From Rhizobiaceae bacterium (GTDB taxonomy: Bacteria; Pseudomonadota; Alphaproteobacteria; Rhizobiales; Rhizobiaceae), in contig JAMLJB010000001.1 in NCBI GenBank assembly GCA_023953835.1, forward strand, positions 186,001 to 250,000: 64,000 nucleotides of DNA. The letters are read 5' to 3'. The position numbers and the translations under genes are program-made. The notes beneath the pieces were generated by a model. It ran no database searches. It had not been told where the DNA came from and was given only the letters and a program-made list of their open reading frames with translations. This document shows positions 19,816 through 30,244 of the stretch, in pieces (the stretch's first letter is position 1; every line of letters starts with the position of its first letter).

Positions 19816-21958
19816 GGGATTTCAGGGCGTCACCGCGGCCTGAAAGGCTCGGATTCGTCATAAAATACTCCTGCGCGTTGAATGGTTCCTCGCCTTCCTC
19901 CAGCACCACGCGTCGCGAAGTGCCGTCCGCAAGTACCTCAAAGCTCTGCTGGTTGTCCACAATATTGCCGAGCATGATCTGGTTGAGCACCTGCTCATGC
20001 ACAGTCTTGTTTGTGATGGGCACCATGCATTCGACACGCCTGTCGAGATTGCGCGGCATAAGGTCCGCTGAGGAGATGTATATGATCGCCTGTTCGGAGG
20101 GCAGGCCATGACCATTGCCGAAGCAGTAGATTCGGCTGTGTTCCAGGAAGCGTCCGACGATCGACTTCACCCGGATATTGTCCGACAGGCCGGGAACCTG
20201 CGGTCGCAGGCAGCATATGCCGCGCACCACCAGTTCGATCTCCACGCCTGCGCGACTGGCCGCATAGAGTGCATCGATGATCTCCGGGTCCACCAGCGAA
20301 TTCATCTTCATCCAGATTCGCGCCGGGCGACCTTCCTGGGCGTGCAAGATTTCCTGCTCTATATGTCCGATGATGCGGCTGCGCAGCGTGAACGGTGAGA
20401 CGGCGATGCACATTTCCTGCGTGGGCTCGGCATAGCCGGTAATAAAGTTGAAGATCAGCGCAACATCCCGCGCGATCTGGTTGTCCGTCGTGAAAAACGA
20501 CAGATCTGTGTAGATGCGCGCTGTTATGGGATGGTAATTGCCGGTGCCCAGGTGAACGTAGTTGCGTAGCTTGCCGTCCTCACGACGCACGATCAACGAC
20601 ATTTTCGCGTGGGTTTTCAACTCCATGAAGCCGAACACGACCTGCACGCCTGCGCGCTCCAGGTCGCGTGCCCAGCGAATGTTGGCTTCCTCATCGAAGC
20701 GCGCCTTCAGTTCGACAAGCGCCGTTACAGATTTCCCAGCCTCCGCTGCATCGACCAGCGCCCGTACGATCGGGCTGTCGTTCGAGGTGCGATAGAGCGT
20801 CTGCTTGATGGCCACGACCTCCGGGTCGGCTGCAGCCTGCCGCAGGAACTGAACCACCACGTCGAAAGACTCATAGGGATGGTGGACGATGATGTCCTTC
20901 TCGCGTATCGCCGCGAAACAGTCCCCACCATGATCCCGGATGCGCTCGGGAAAGCGCGGATTGTATGGAGTGAATTTCAGGTCGTCCCGCGCCACGGCAA
21001 CGAGTTCGGAGATCTGGTTGATTGCAAGAATGCCGTTCAGAACGCTGACGCGGCTACCCGAAACGCCGAGCTCTTGCGACACGAAATCGCGAAGCTCCTC
21101 AGGCATCTGGCTGTCAAATTCGATGCGGATCACTGAGCCGCGGCGGCGTCGCTTCAATGCCGTCTCGAAAAGCTGCACGAGGTCCTCGGACTCCTCCGCC
21201 ACCTCGATATCGCTGTCGCGGATGATCCGGAATGTCCCCGAGCCCGTCACCTCATACCCCGGGAAGAGCTTGCCAACGAAAAGGCTGACGACCGCCTCGA
21301 GCGACATGAAACGCACATGCTTCTTCTTGTCGGGAAGGCGGATGAATCGTCTGAGCGCCACCGGCAGGCGCAGGAGCGCGGACATTTCCTCGCCGTTGCG
21401 CAGATGGCGCAATTGCAGCGCAATCGAAAAGCCGAGATTCGGAATGAATGGGAAAGGATGCGCCGGATCGATCGAAAGCGGGGTCAGTACCGGGAAAATC
21501 TGGTCCCGGAAATGTTCCTGAAGCCATGCGTGCTCTTCCTTCGACAAGGCGCCGGGATTGATGATCTCGATGTTTTCTTTCTTCAGCAGTCCGGTCAGAT
21601 TGTCGAAGCTCTTGTGCTGATCTTCCTGAAGGCGTCCAACTTCATCCAGAAGGTAGTCGAGCTGCTCCTGCGGCGTGCGGCCATCCGGGCTGCGGATCGC
21701 TATGCCCTGCCTCACTTGCCCAGCGAGACCGGCCACGCGAACCATGAAAAATTCATCGAGATTTGTCGCCGAAATGGAGAGGAACCGGACTCGCTCCAGC
21801 AGCGGATGCGAAATGTTCTGAGACTCTTCCAGCACACGGCGATTGAACTGCAGCCACGAAAATTCGCGATTGACGAAGCGGTCCGGATTGCCTGCAGGCT
21901 CGCCGTCCGGGCCCAAATTGCCGGAGATATCCACCTTCAACGGCTTCAATTCATTCAT
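19769..21958 (-). CDS. ppk: polyphosphate kinase 1
   Basis: Polymerises the gamma phosphate of ATP into polyphosphate. The start is taken at the ATG at 21958, giving 729 aa, the usual size. The frame stays open for 205 more codons upstream, but that part is Arg-rich and unlike the family. The N-terminal domain reads [18 protein letters not shown]; the two phosphorylated/catalytic histidines are H450 (in THAKMSL) and H607 (in [10 protein letters not shown]). It is co-transcribed with ppx and diverges from a zinc-finger gene over a 186-bp region with Pho-box-like repeats. Confidence 0.95.
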   Translation of the reverse strand: MNELKPLKVDISGNLGPDGEPAGNPDRFVNREFSWLQFNRRVLEESQNISHPLLERVRFLSISATNLDEFFMVRVAGLAGQVRQGIAIRSPDGRTPQEQLDYLLDEVGRLQEDQHKSFDNLTGLLKKENIEIINPGALSKEEHAWLQEHFRDQIFPVLTPLSIDPAHPFPFIPNLGFSIALQLRHLRNGEEMSALLRLPVALRRFIRLPDKKKHVRFMSLEAVVSLFVGKLFPGYEVTGSGTFRIIRDSDIEVAEESEDLVQLFETALKRRRRGSVIRIEFDSQMPEELRDFVSQELGVSGSRVSVLNGILAINQISELVAVARDDLKFTPYNPRFPERIRDHGGDCFAAIREKDIIVHHPYESFDVVVQFLRQAAADPEVVAIKQTLYRTSNDSPIVRALVDAAEAGKSVTALVELKARFDEEANIRWARDLERAGVQVVFGFMELKTHAKMSLIVRREDGKLRNYVHLGTGNYHPITARIYTDLSFFTTDNQIARDVALIFNFITGYAEPTQEMCIAVSPFTLRSRIIGHIEQEILHAQEGRPARIWMKMNSLVDPEIIDALYAASRAGVEIELVVRGICCLRPQVPGLSDNIRVKSIVGRFLEHSRIYCFGNGHGLPSEQAIIYISSADLMPRNLDRRVECMVPITNKTVHEQVLNQIMLGNIVDNQQSFEVLADGTSRRVVLEEGEEPFNAQEYFMTNPSLSGRGDALKSHAPKRIAQFKRRKKA

Positions 21959-22023
21959 GAGAACCTTCCCAGTGCGTCGCACCGAACCGCACTGTGCGCA
22001 GTCTATCCAATTGACAGGGTTTT

Positions 22024-22052
22024 GCGACAGTTTCGTTTCAAAGATGTGACAG
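22024..22052 (-). promoter_or_regulatory. possible PhoB box upstream of ppk
   Basis: Read on the minus strand, CTGTCAC and CTGTCGC lie 22 bp apart (two 11-bp periods), with a weaker 4-of-7 half site (TTGAAAC) between them. PhoB half sites have the consensus CTGTCAT at 11-bp spacing, and ppk-ppx is a plausible Pho-regulon target. The site is about 66-94 nt upstream of the ppk start. A third CTGTC copy 13 bp further on is out of phase. Low confidence. Confidence 0.3.
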
Positions 22053-22144
22053 TCGGAACCGGTTCCGGCACGCGCCAGCTTCTTGCAAAGCGCGCTGAAT
22101 TGTTCCAAACGCTTGGTACAATCAAACGGGCAAGGAGCATGGTC

Positions 22145-22390
22145 ATGGCTGCGGGCGCGATTCCCCATTTTCACAATGACGGAGGCTATGCGACCATAGA
22201 AATTGGCGTGACCGAATTCATGTGCATGGGGGCAAATCCCCCGTTTGACCATCCGCATGTGTTTCTCGACCTGGGCGATGACACGGAGAAGGTTTGCCCC
22301 TATTGCTCGACCCTCTATCGCTACAATCCTTCGCTTCGGCCTGATCAGACGCTGCCCGAAGGCTGTGCCTATCTTGACCACGCGGCCTGA
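22145..22390 (+). CDS. small zinc-finger protein (zf-CHCC, NDUFS6-like)
   Basis: 81 aa from the ATG at 22145, seven bases after AAGGAG; an ATG at 22139 is too close to that site. The C-terminal part carries a CMG...H...CPYC pattern (C, H, C, C), matching the zinc-finger domain found in the mitochondrial complex I accessory protein NDUFS6/13-kDa subunit. Alphaproteobacterial homologues are small and soluble. It diverges from ppk and is followed 23 bp later by a monooxygenase gene, so the two may be co-transcribed. Confidence 0.88.
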   Translation: MAAGAIPHFHNDGGYATIEIGVTEFMCMGANPPFDHPHVFLDLGDDTEKVCPYCSTLYRYNPSLRPDQTLPEGCAYLDHAA

Positions 22391-22413
22391 TTCAGTTGGC
22401 CGCAAGGCCGCAT

Positions 22414-23616
22414 ATGAGCGACGAAACTGAGCAAATCCTGATCGCCGGCGCTGGTATCGCCGGCCTGTCCGCCGGGCTCGCCTTTGCCCGGCGCGGCGTT
22501 GGGGTTCGCATCTTCGAACGTGCCGAGAAACTCGAAGAAGTCGGCGCGGGCTTGCAGCTCTCGCCAAACGCAACGCGCCTGCTGGAAAGGCTCGGCGTTT
22601 TGGATGAACTCATGGAGACCGCGGTCGAACCGGAGGCCATTGTCTTGCGACGCGCCGCCGACCTGAGCGAGATCACACGCATCCCGCTTGGCACGACGGC
22701 GCGCAAGCGTTGGGGCGCGCCCTATCTCGTTTCGCATCGCGCGAACCTGCAACAAGCGCTCCTGAACGCAGTTGGGCGGCAATCGCTGATCGAACTGAAC
22801 ACAGGCACACCCGTCCTGGATATCGACCTTGACGTGACCTCGCCTTCGTTCTCGATCAACAAATCAGGTGTATTGCAGGCAGTTTCGGGACGTCTCATTG
22901 TCGGCGCCGACGGTGTCTGGTCTACGATCCGCGCACTGTCCGGCAAGACGGGCGAAAGCCGCTTTGTCGGCCAACTCGCATGGCGCCGCACGATCAACGC
23001 CGACACTGCCCGTGCGCAGGCCCTGTTCGCAGGCCGCTCGGCAAGCTGCGTCACCGCCTTCCTGCATCCCCGGTTCCATATGATCGCATATCCGGTAAAG
23101 CGCGGTATGGCGATCAACCTCGCCGCTTTCACGCCGACACGTGTCGAAATATCCCCAGGCTGGGGCGAAAAGGGCGTGGATCGGGCGCTGGCCGAGGCAA
23201 TGCGCGGGACCGCCCCTGCCCTTGCCGCACTGGCGGACGACCCGGATTGGATGGCTTGGCCACTCCATGTCGCGGACCTGGACGCCCCGTGGTCCGCACC
23301 GGCTGGACTGGCGTTGATCGGAGACGCCGCGCACGCAATGACGCCCTTTGCGGCGCAAGGCGCGGCTATGGCCATTGAAGATGCCGAAACGCTCGCGGAG
23401 CGCACAGCGCATGCAGGTGACCTTGCCACCGCGCTGCAGGCCTGGACCGTGGAGCGCAGACGGCGGGTTCTGCGCGTGGCCCGTCGTGGTGCGTTCAACC
23501 AGTTCGCCTGGCATGCGCGCGGCCCAGTGGCGTTCGCACGCGACGCAGTGCTGAAGATGCGCAACCAGCAAGCGCTGATGGGCGATCTGGACTGGCTCTA
23601 TGGTTGGGACGGATAG
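22414..23616 (+). CDS. FAD-dependent monooxygenase (salicylate hydroxylase/UbiH-like)
   Basis: 400 aa from the ATG at 22414; an upstream in-frame TTG is less likely. It has the dinucleotide-binding motif [12 protein letters not shown] at the N-terminus, and the second FAD motif [15 protein letters not shown] with the following acidic residues (IEDAE) near residue 290. The DG motif is at GADGVWS. These define group A flavoprotein hydroxylases (PHBH fold), which hydroxylate aromatic or related rings using NAD(P)H and oxygen. The substrate is not readable from sequence, and no aromatic-degradation genes are near. Confidence 0.85.
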   Translation: MSDETEQILIAGAGIAGLSAGLAFARRGVGVRIFERAEKLEEVGAGLQLSPNATRLLERLGVLDELMETAVEPEAIVLRRAADLSEITRIPLGTTARKRWGAPYLVSHRANLQQALLNAVGRQSLIELNTGTPVLDIDLDVTSPSFSINKSGVLQAVSGRLIVGADGVWSTIRALSGKTGESRFVGQLAWRRTINADTARAQALFAGRSASCVTAFLHPRFHMIAYPVKRGMAINLAAFTPTRVEISPGWGEKGVDRALAEAMRGTAPALAALADDPDWMAWPLHVADLDAPWSAPAGLALIGDAAHAMTPFAAQGAAMAIEDAETLAERTAHAGDLATALQAWTVERRRRVLRVARRGAFNQFAWHARGPVAFARDAVLKMRNQQALMGDLDWLYGWDG

Positions 23617-23701
23617 AGTCGATTTTCGACCCTACCGATTCCCCGTGGCCAATGCGCAAAGCGGCCAGCAATGCGGTGGCATCGGCTCAAAGAAAAGCCG
23701 C

Positions 23702-24505
23702 TTAATGCAGAATCTGGCTCAAGAACAGTTTAGTCCGCTCGTGGCGCGGATGGTCGAAGAATTCCTTCGGCGTATTCTGCTCGACGATCTGGCCCGCGTC
23801 CATGAAGATAACCCGATTGGCGACTTTGCGTGCGAAGCCCATTTCGTGGGTGACGCAAAGCATGGTCATGCCTTCCTCGGCAAGGCCCACCATCGTTTCG
23901 AGAACTTCCTTGATCATTTCGGGATCGAGCGCTGAGGTCGGCTCATCGAACAACATGATACGTGGATTCATGCACAGCGACCGGGCAATCGCAACACGCT
24001 GCTGCTGGCCGCCTGATAGCTGACCCGGATATTTGTTTGCCTGTTCCGGGATCTTCACGCGACGCAGGAAGTGCATGGCCGTTTCCTCGGCCTGCTTCTT
24101 CGGAATCTTGCGCACCCAGATCGGCGCCAGCGTGCAGTTTTCGAGAATCGTCAGATGCGGAAACAAGTTGAAGTGCTGGAACACCATCCCAACCTCGCGG
24201 CGCACCTCATCGATCTTCTTCAGATCGTTGGTGAGTTCTTTTCCGTCGACGATAATCTTGCCTTTCTGGTGTTCTTCCAGGCGGTTGATGCAGCGGATCA
24301 TTGTGGATTTACCGGAACCTGATGGCCCGCAGATAACGATGCGTTCGCCGCGCATTACCTTGAGGTTGATGTCCTTCAGGACATGAAATTCGCCGTACCA
24401 TTTGTGCATGCCGATGATTTCAACCGCGACATCGGTGGATGATATCTGCATCCTTGAAGGATCGACCGCGATTTCTTCCGCCGAGACGGCATTTTCGGTG
24501 GCCAT
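23702..24505 (-). CDS. aapP: general L-amino acid ABC transporter, ATP-binding protein AapP
   Basis: 267 aa with Walker [10 protein letters not shown], the signature [15 protein letters not shown], and Walker [15 protein letters not shown]. It energises the import of many L-amino acids. The short N-terminal extension before [10 protein letters not shown] is usual for AapP. It is the last gene of aapJQMP; the 40-bp gap after aapM holds its ribosome binding site. Confidence 0.95.
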   Translation of the reverse strand: MATENAVSAEEIAVDPSRMQISSTDVAVEIIGMHKWYGEFHVLKDINLKVMRGERIVICGPSGSGKSTMIRCINRLEEHQKGKIIVDGKELTNDLKKIDEVRREVGMVFQHFNLFPHLTILENCTLAPIWVRKIPKKQAEETAMHFLRRVKIPEQANKYPGQLSGGQQQRVAIARSLCMNPRIMLFDEPTSALDPEMIKEVLETMVGLAEEGMTMLCVTHEMGFARKVANRVIFMDAGQIVEQNTPKEFFDHPRHERTKLFLSQILH

Positions 24506-24545
24506 ATTGCGTGTTCCCTTATTTGTTGTCTTTGGCAGCCATCAG

Positions 24546-25706
24546 TTATTTCCGGTGACTCGTATCGAGGCGACGTTCCATGAACATGGAATAGCGCGAC
24601 ATGCCGAAGCAGAATAACCAGAATATCCCCGCCGCAAAGACATAACCCGTCTTTGCGGTCTGTGGTGTCGCCCAGGTCGGATCGCCCGAAATGCTCTGTT
24701 TCACCACGCCGAGCAGGTCGAACATCGAAATGATCAACACCAGCGTCGTATCCTTGAACAGACCGATGAAGGTGTTCACGATGCCAGGAATAACCAGTTT
24801 CAACGCCTGAGGCATGACGATGAAGCCCATCTTCTGCCAATAGCCAAGGCCGAGGGAATCCGCGCCTTCATACTGGCCCTTCGGAATCGCCTGCAAACCG
24901 CCGCGCACCACTTCTGCCATATAGGCGGAGGAGAACAGCGCCACGCCGATGAGAGCACGCAAGAGCTTGTCGAAGGTCATGCCGGGCGGCACAAAAAGCG
25001 GGAGCATGAAACTGGCCATGAAAAGGACCGTGACCAGTGGCACGCCGCGGATTGCCTCGATGAAGATCACGCTCAGCATCTTGATGATCGGCATGGTGGA
25101 ACGGCGACCAAGCGCGAGCAATATTCCCAGCGGCAGCGACACCACAATGCCCACATAGGAGATGACCAAAGTGACCATCAGCCCGCCCCAAAGGGGCGTT
25201 TCGACGTAGGGCAGCCCGAAATAGCCGCCGACCAGAAGGAGAAAGGCGAGGAATGGAAAGACGGCGAAGAACAGGATCGCGTTGAGCTTCTTGAAGGGCG
25301 CGGCGGGGGTCAACAGAGGCACAAGGAGCGCCAGGAAGATCACTCCGGTCAGAATGACCCGCCACCGTTCGTCGATGGGATAGCGTCCGAACATGAATTG
25401 CCCGAAGCGCGCCTCGATGAACGGCCAGCAAGCGCCCGACCATCCCGCAGGAAGTTGACCGCCTTGCTCCGTCGTCAGGCAAGCCGTCCGATCCGCGCCG
25501 GACCACACCGCATTGACGAACAGCCAGTTGAGGATCTGCGGCAGGAACCAGACAACAGCGATTGCCGCAATAAGCGTGAGTACGGAATCGACCGGCGAGG
25601 CGAAAAGGTTCTTGCGAAGCCACGCCACCGGCCCGACGGCAGACCTCGGAGCAGCCTGCGCCAAGGCCATTTCTGTGCGTACCCAGGAAAGATCATGTTC
25701 CTGCAT
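24546..25706 (-). CDS. aapM: general L-amino acid ABC transporter permease AapM
   Basis: 386 aa inner-membrane permease with the His/Glu-type ABC permease loop near the C-terminus ([21 protein letters not shown]) that docks on AapP. About eight hydrophobic helices are visible. It begins 3 bp after aapQ, with a strong GGAGAGATGAGCC ribosome binding site reading. AapQ and AapM form the heterodimeric channel. Confidence 0.94.
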   Translation of the reverse strand: MQEHDLSWVRTEMALAQAAPRSAVGPVAWLRKNLFASPVDSVLTLIAAIAVVWFLPQILNWLFVNAVWSGADRTACLTTEQGGQLPAGWSGACWPFIEARFGQFMFGRYPIDERWRVILTGVIFLALLVPLLTPAAPFKKLNAILFFAVFPFLAFLLLVGGYFGLPYVETPLWGGLMVTLVISYVGIVVSLPLGILLALGRRSTMPIIKMLSVIFIEAIRGVPLVTVLFMASFMLPLFVPPGMTFDKLLRALIGVALFSSAYMAEVVRGGLQAIPKGQYEGADSLGLGYWQKMGFIVMPQALKLVIPGIVNTFIGLFKDTTLVLIISMFDLLGVVKQSISGDPTWATPQTAKTGYVFAAGIFWLFCFGMSRYSMFMERRLDTSHRK

Positions 25707-25709
25707 GGC

Positions 25710-26900
25710 TCATCTCTCCTTCAGCGCCATCTTGCCGTTAAACCAGTTCATGAACAGCGAGGTGAGGATGCTCAAGCTGAGATAGACACACATGAAGATG
25801 ACCACGACCTCGATGGCCTGACCCGTCTGGTTCAAGATCGTGCCCCCGATCGCGTAGAGATCGGGATAGCCAATCGCCACCGCCAGGGACGAATTCTTCG
25901 TCAGGTTGAGGTATTGGCTGGTCAGCGGCGGAATGATGATGCGCATTGCCTGCGGAATGATCACCAGCCGCAGTCCCTGGGACGAGCGCAATCCCAGAGC
26001 GGAGTAGGCTTCTGTCTGCCCCCGCGGCACGCCCATGATCCCTGCTCGCACGATCTCGGCTATGAACGCCGCCGTATAGAATGAAAGAGCGAGAAGCAGC
26101 GACAGAAATTCAGGTTTGATGTTCGTACCACCGGTCAGGTTGAAGGTGCCTTTTTGGGGAATATCGAAAGTGAGCGGAAATCCGGCCAACACGAAGCCCA
26201 ACAACGGCATGCCCACGACCAGTGCAACGCTTGTCCACATCACGGGGAATTGCTGACCTGTTTCCATCTGCCGCGCCCGCGCCCATCTTGCGACGAACCA
26301 GCTGAAGACGACCCCCAGCACCAACCCGGCGAGGACGAGCCAGGACCCTTCGCCCCAGATCGGCATCGGGAGATAGAAGCCACGATTGTTGAGGTAGGAA
26401 CTGAATGGAAGCGAGTAGCTGTCGCGCACATTGGGCAAGAGTGCGAGCACGCCCTGATACCAGAAGAGGATGACCAACAGCGGCGGGATATTGCGGAAGA
26501 GTTCCACATAGACCGTTGCGAGCTTCCGGATCAGCCAGTTTTGGGACAAGCGCCCGATTCCGACCAGAAAGCCGATGATGGTCGCGGCGATGATGCCCGT
26601 AACGGCCACCAGCGCGGTGTTCAGCACCCCGACCACAATTGCGCGCCCGAACGTGGAGTCCGACGAATAGGGAATAAGCGAGGTGAGGATATCGAAACCG
26701 GCGCGTCCACGCAGGAATGCGAAACCAGTCTGAATGTTGGAACGGCGAAGGTTCTCGATCGTGTTGTCCACGATCCACCAGCCACCCAACACCAATAGCG
26801 CGACAATCAGCAGCTGGAAAAATATGCTGCGTGCTCGCGGATCATAGAGCAGGGATACCTTTTCGGTCCGCCCCGCTGGTAACACATCCTGTGTTGCCAT
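25710..26900 (-). CDS. aapQ: general L-amino acid ABC transporter permease AapQ
   Basis: About 396 aa from the ATG at 26900, preceded by GGGGAA; a longer reading from 26930 is unlikely. The ABC permease coupling loop is EIVRAGIMGVPRGQTEAYSALG near the C-terminus, and long periplasmic loops typical of AapQ are present. It follows aapJ after an 86-bp gap that contains two stable hairpins. Confidence 0.94.
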   Translation of the reverse strand: MATQDVLPAGRTEKVSLLYDPRARSIFFQLLIVALLVLGGWWIVDNTIENLRRSNIQTGFAFLRGRAGFDILTSLIPYSSDSTFGRAIVVGVLNTALVAVTGIIAATIIGFLVGIGRLSQNWLIRKLATVYVELFRNIPPLLVILFWYQGVLALLPNVRDSYSLPFSSYLNNRGFYLPMPIWGEGSWLVLAGLVLGVVFSWFVARWARARQMETGQQFPVMWTSVALVVGMPLLGFVLAGFPLTFDIPQKGTFNLTGGTNIKPEFLSLLLALSFYTAAFIAEIVRAGIMGVPRGQTEAYSALGLRSSQGLRLVIIPQAMRIIIPPLTSQYLNLTKNSSLAVAIGYPDLYAIGGTILNQTGQAIEVVVIFMCVYLSLSILTSLFMNWFNGKMALKER

Positions 26901-26949
26901 ATCGTTCCCCTTCCATTGCCCGACGGACATATTTGCCTCGTCGGTAGAT

Positions 26950-26996
26950 GGCCGGGGTGCTCAGCGCATCCCCGGCCCTGATCCGCTTAGCGGATC
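26950..26996 (-). promoter_or_regulatory. two stacked hairpins after aapJ, the first spanning its stop codon
   Basis: At 26980-26996 GATCCGC and GCGGATC flank a three-base loop that is the aapJ TAA stop itself. At 26950-26977 GGCCGGGG pairs with CCCCGGCC across a 12-base loop whose ends (TGC/GCA) can also pair. No U-tract follows, so these are not simple terminators. In many binding-protein-dependent transporters such intercistronic hairpins protect the message of the abundant binding protein. Confidence 0.7.
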
Positions 26997-28012
26997 GGCA
27001 TGCCGTATTGCAGTCCGCCCTTTGTCCAAAGGGCATTGGCGCCGCGTGCAATCTTGAGCGGGCTACCCGTGCCCACATTGCGCTCGAAGATTTCGCCGTA
27101 GTTGCCGACGCCCTTCACGATGTTGACAACCCAGTCATTGGTCAGGCCGAGATCGGTGCCAATCTTGGTGTCAGCCTCGACGCCAAGCAGACGACGCAGA
27201 TCCGGATTCTCAGTCGACTTCATCTCCTCGACATTCGCCTGCGTGATGCCGGCTTCCTCGGTGTTGAGCAGCGCGAAATAGGTCCACTTCACAATATCGA
27301 ACCACTTGTCGTCGCCCTGGCGAACCGACGGGCCGAGAGGCTCCTTGGAGATGATCTCGGGAAGAACGACGTGGTCGTCCGGAGCGCTCATCTGGAGGCG
27401 AACGGCATAGAGACCCGACTGGTCGGTCGTATAGGCGTCGCAGCGGCCCGCATCATAGGCAGCATTGGCCTCTTCGAACTTCTCGAACACGACGGGCGTG
27501 TATTCCATCTTGTTCGCCTTGAAGTAGTCGGCGAGGTTCAACTCCGTCGTGGTACCTGACTGAACGCAGATTGCAGCGCCAGAAAGCTGGAGCGCGGAGG
27601 TGATTCCCGGCAGCTTCTTGGAGTTCACCATGAAGCCCTGGCCGTCATAATATGTTACGCCGGCAAAGTTCAGGCCGAGGGCCGTGTCACGATTGATGGT
27701 CCAGGTCGTATTGCGCGACAGGATATCCACTTCGCCTGACTGGAGAGCAGTAAAACGATCCTTTGCGCTCAGCGGAGTGAACTTGACCTTCGTTGCGTCA
27801 CCAAACACCGCAGCGGCCACAGCGCGGCAGAAATCTACGTCCAGCCCTGTCCATTCACCCTTATCGTTCGGCGAAGAAAAACCAGCCAAACCGGTGTTTA
27901 CGCCGCACTGAAGAAAACCTTTCGCCTTGACGTCATCCAGCGTGTCCGCCGAAGCGGCCCCGGCCATCAAGCCTAGCACGGCTGCGCCGAGAATGACTTT
28001 TGCTTTGTTCAT
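26987..28012 (-). CDS. aapJ: general L-amino acid ABC transporter, periplasmic binding protein AapJ
   Basis: 341 aa from the ATG at 28012, preceded by AGAGGG; the longer reading from 28147 adds a polar leader ahead of the signal peptide. The mature protein starts after an ASA site and reads DTLDDVKAKGFLQCGVN, as in AapJ; it is a family 3 extracellular solute-binding protein. It captures L-amino acids in the periplasm for AapQMP. The gene heads the operon; metC diverges about 290 bp away. Confidence 0.95.
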   Translation of the reverse strand: MNKAKVILGAAVLGLMAGAASADTLDDVKAKGFLQCGVNTGLAGFSSPNDKGEWTGLDVDFCRAVAAAVFGDATKVKFTPLSAKDRFTALQSGEVDILSRNTTWTINRDTALGLNFAGVTYYDGQGFMVNSKKLPGITSALQLSGAAICVQSGTTTELNLADYFKANKMEYTPVVFEKFEEANAAYDAGRCDAYTTDQSGLYAVRLQMSAPDDHVVLPEIISKEPLGPSVRQGDDKWFDIVKWTYFALLNTEEAGITQANVEEMKSTENPDLRRLLGVEADTKIGTDLGLTNDWVVNIVKGVGNYGEIFERNVGTGSPLKIARGANALWTKGGLQYGMPIR

Positions 28013-28303
28013 AACCCTCTGACCCTTGTTGTTTTTCAGATGTACCGTTGCGTTGGAAGGCGAACGTTCCTGCCGGCCCTGCACCCCGTAGGCAACATTG
28101 TCCTGCTCGGCGTTTCGCGCTTCGGTCACAAAAATAACCAAGGACATAATTTAAGTCAGGTCAAGCTGATTTGCCCTCAAGCTACGGTAATTCCGAACAA
28201 ATTGTTGGAATGCAATCTATAGTTTTGCTGTCTCAACCAGGTGGTGTTGCGAACGCAAGCAGACCGATCTAAAGCCTTCGTCACCATTCATTCGGGGCGT
28301 CTC

Positions 28304-29476
28304 ATGGCAAAGGTCGACAAAGACAAGCACGGTATCAACACCCGGCTTGCGCACGCGGGAAATGATCCGCACGCATTCTTCGGCTTCGTCAATCCTCCAG
28401 TCGTGCACGCGTCGACCGTGCTTTTCCCGAACGCCGACACGCTCTCGCGCCGTGCACAGAAATACACCTATGGAACGCGTGGAACTCCGACCACGGACGC
28501 ATTATCAGCGGCAATCGATTCGCTGGAAGGGTCAGTCGGCACAATCGTCGTGCCCTCAGGATTGGCGGCAGTGACGATCCCGCTGCTGGCGTTCCTGTCT
28601 TCGGGCGACCATGTGCTGATCGTCGATTCGGTCTACCATCCGACGCGCAATTTCGCCGACACCATGTTAAAGCGTCTCGGGATCGATGTGGAGTACTACG
28701 ACCCGTTGATCGGGGCCGGCATCAGCGCGCTTCTCAAGCCGAATACACGTGTGGTGTTTACAGAATCACCGGGCTCCAACACGTTCGAAATCCAGGATAT
28801 TCCCGCCATTGCGAAAGCGGCCAAGGCAGTAGGCGCGGTGGTGATGATGGACAACACCTGGGCAACGCCTCTCTTCTTCCGCCCGCTGGACCATGGAGTC
28901 GATATTTCGATCCATGCGGCGACTAAATATCCCGCCGGGCATTCCGACGTGCTCCTCGGCACAGTCTCGGCCAATGAAGCCTGCTGGAAGACACTGCAAG
29001 AAACATTCACGACGATGGGCTGCTGCGCGGCGCCGGACGATGTTTATCAGGTGCTGCGCGGGCTGCGCACCATGGGCGTGCGCCTCGAGCATCACCAGAG
29101 AAGCGCATTCGAAATTGCTGGTTGGCTCGAAAAGCAACCAGGTGTCGCGCAAGTGCTGCACCCCGGGCTTGCGTCCCATCAAGGACACGCCATCTGGAAA
29201 CGCGATTTCGGCGGGGCAAGCGGCATCTTCTCGATTGTTCTGGACGGCGGTGGCCAGAAGCAGGCGCATGCCTTTCTGGACGCGCTCGAAATCTTCGGCC
29301 TCGGCTATTCGTGGGGCGGCTATGAAAGCCTCGCGGTGAACGTATTTCTGGGGGATCGAATGATCGCCAGGGGAAGCTACCCTGGCCCGCTCCTGCGCCT
29401 GCAAATCGGACTGGAAGACGTGGCGGACCTGAAGGCCGACCTGGAGCGGGGGTTGGCGGCAGCCCGAAACGCGTGA
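28304..29476 (+). CDS. metC: cystathionine beta-lyase (PLP-dependent)
   Basis: 390 aa from the ATG at 28304; an in-frame upstream extension to 28241 is not conserved. The PLP-binding lysine is K208 in HAATKYPAGHSD, and the phosphate-binding segment GLAAVTIPLLAFL is present. The Cys/Met-metabolism enzyme family includes MetC, which cleaves cystathionine to homocysteine, pyruvate and ammonia. It diverges from the amino-acid importer aapJ. A Nudix gene converges on it 10 bp beyond the stop. Confidence 0.9.
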   Translation: MAKVDKDKHGINTRLAHAGNDPHAFFGFVNPPVVHASTVLFPNADTLSRRAQKYTYGTRGTPTTDALSAAIDSLEGSVGTIVVPSGLAAVTIPLLAFLSSGDHVLIVDSVYHPTRNFADTMLKRLGIDVEYYDPLIGAGISALLKPNTRVVFTESPGSNTFEIQDIPAIAKAAKAVGAVVMMDNTWATPLFFRPLDHGVDISIHAATKYPAGHSDVLLGTVSANEACWKTLQETFTTMGCCAAPDDVYQVLRGLRTMGVRLEHHQRSAFEIAGWLEKQPGVAQVLHPGLASHQGHAIWKRDFGGASGIFSIVLDGGGQKQAHAFLDALEIFGLGYSWGGYESLAVNVFLGDRMIARGSYPGPLLRLQIGLEDVADLKADLERGLAAARNA

Positions 29477-29485
29477 GTTCCTTCG

Positions 29486-29941
29486 TCAGACGATGTGGGC
29501 CAACGCGAATGCATCGATGAGCGTCACCAACTCCGGCTCGTCGACCAGCACCTTGGCGTGCTCCCAATCGACCCAGCCGCGGCGGCGCTGTTTCGCCTCG
29601 CGCCAACGTGGCATGCTGCCTGTGACCTTGAGTGGATATACGGCCACGGTAATCGGAACAAAGGCACTCTTGAGGCGCTTCCAGTACTGATATTCGCCGA
29701 TGGGCTGTTTATGTATTTCGCCCTTGATGCCTGCTTCTTCTCTTGCCTCCTGCGCCGCCGCTTCCCAATCCTTGAGGCCGTCCATCTGCCAGCCCTTGGG
29801 AATCACGAACCTTCGCGTGCCTCGCGAAGTGATCAGCAGCACCTTGAGTTCACCCCTATCGGAAATGCGATAGGGCAAGGCCGCGATCTGCCTTATGTCC
29901 TTGCCCTTTTTTATAAGGCTGGTCGCTTTCTTCTGTTTCAT
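29486..29941 (-). CDS. Nudix hydrolase (diphosphoinositol polyphosphate phosphohydrolase-like)
   Basis: 151 aa. The Nudix box covers GWQMDGLKDWEAAAQEAREE and continues AGI: the core REUXEEXGU is present as QEAREEAGI, while the first Glu of the box is Leu and the first Arg is Gln. The RFVIPKGW prefix resembles rhizobial DIPP-like proteins. These enzymes hydrolyse nucleoside diphosphates linked to another moiety; the substrate is unknown. The ATG has no evident ribosome binding site and follows an inverted repeat by 8 bases. Confidence 0.85.
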   Translation of the reverse strand: MKQKKATSLIKKGKDIRQIAALPYRISDRGELKVLLITSRGTRRFVIPKGWQMDGLKDWEAAAQEAREEAGIKGEIHKQPIGEYQYWKRLKSAFVPITVAVYPLKVTGSMPRWREAKQRRRGWVDWEHAKVLVDEPELVTLIDAFALAHIV

Positions 29942-29948
29942 TCAATGA

Positions 29949-29974
29949 GAATTAATGAACCGGCTAATTAATTC
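29949..29974. promoter_or_regulatory. inverted repeat just upstream of the Nudix gene start
   Basis: GAATTAAT, ten bases, then ATTAATTC (perfect 8-bp arms). It ends 8 bp before the Nudix ATG and occupies the place where a ribosome binding site would be. It could be an operator, a leader hairpin, or a chance AT-rich repeat. Confidence 0.4.
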
Positions 29975-30129
29975 AAGCCCCTTTCATCTCCCAATTTCGG
30001 AAGTGCTTCGGCAGATATATTGGAAACACGGCTGCCGGAATCGCTATGACGCATGATACCATGAAAATCATCGAAATTCCGGGCCCGAGGCGGCACGCGG
30101 CGCTCCCGGAACGAGCAGTGGCTAGAAAG

Positions 30130-30206
30130 TGGCGATCCCGGCAGGGCTCGAACCTGCGACCCACAGCTTAGAAGGCTGTTGCTCTATCCAGCTGAGCTAC
30201 GGGACC
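30130..30206 (-). tRNA. tRNA-Arg(TCT)
   Basis: 77 nt including the encoded CCA. The acceptor stem GGTCCCG pairs with CGGGATC (one G-T), the D-arm reads AGCTCAGCTGGAT, the anticodon loop is CTTCTAA with anticodon TCT, and the T-arm is GCAGGTTCGAGCCCTGC. It decodes AGA/AGG. No integrase or repeated tRNA fragment was found beside it. Confidence 0.97.
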
Positions 30207-30244
30207 ATGTGGTGTCTGGACAGTCAGAATTCCCTGCTCCGAAT

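Noticed and set aside
21959..22573. N-terminal extension of ppk by 205 codons
   Set aside because: The extension is Arg/Cys-rich, unlike polyphosphate kinases, and overlaps the zinc-finger gene and its divergent promoter; the ATG at 21958 gives the expected size.
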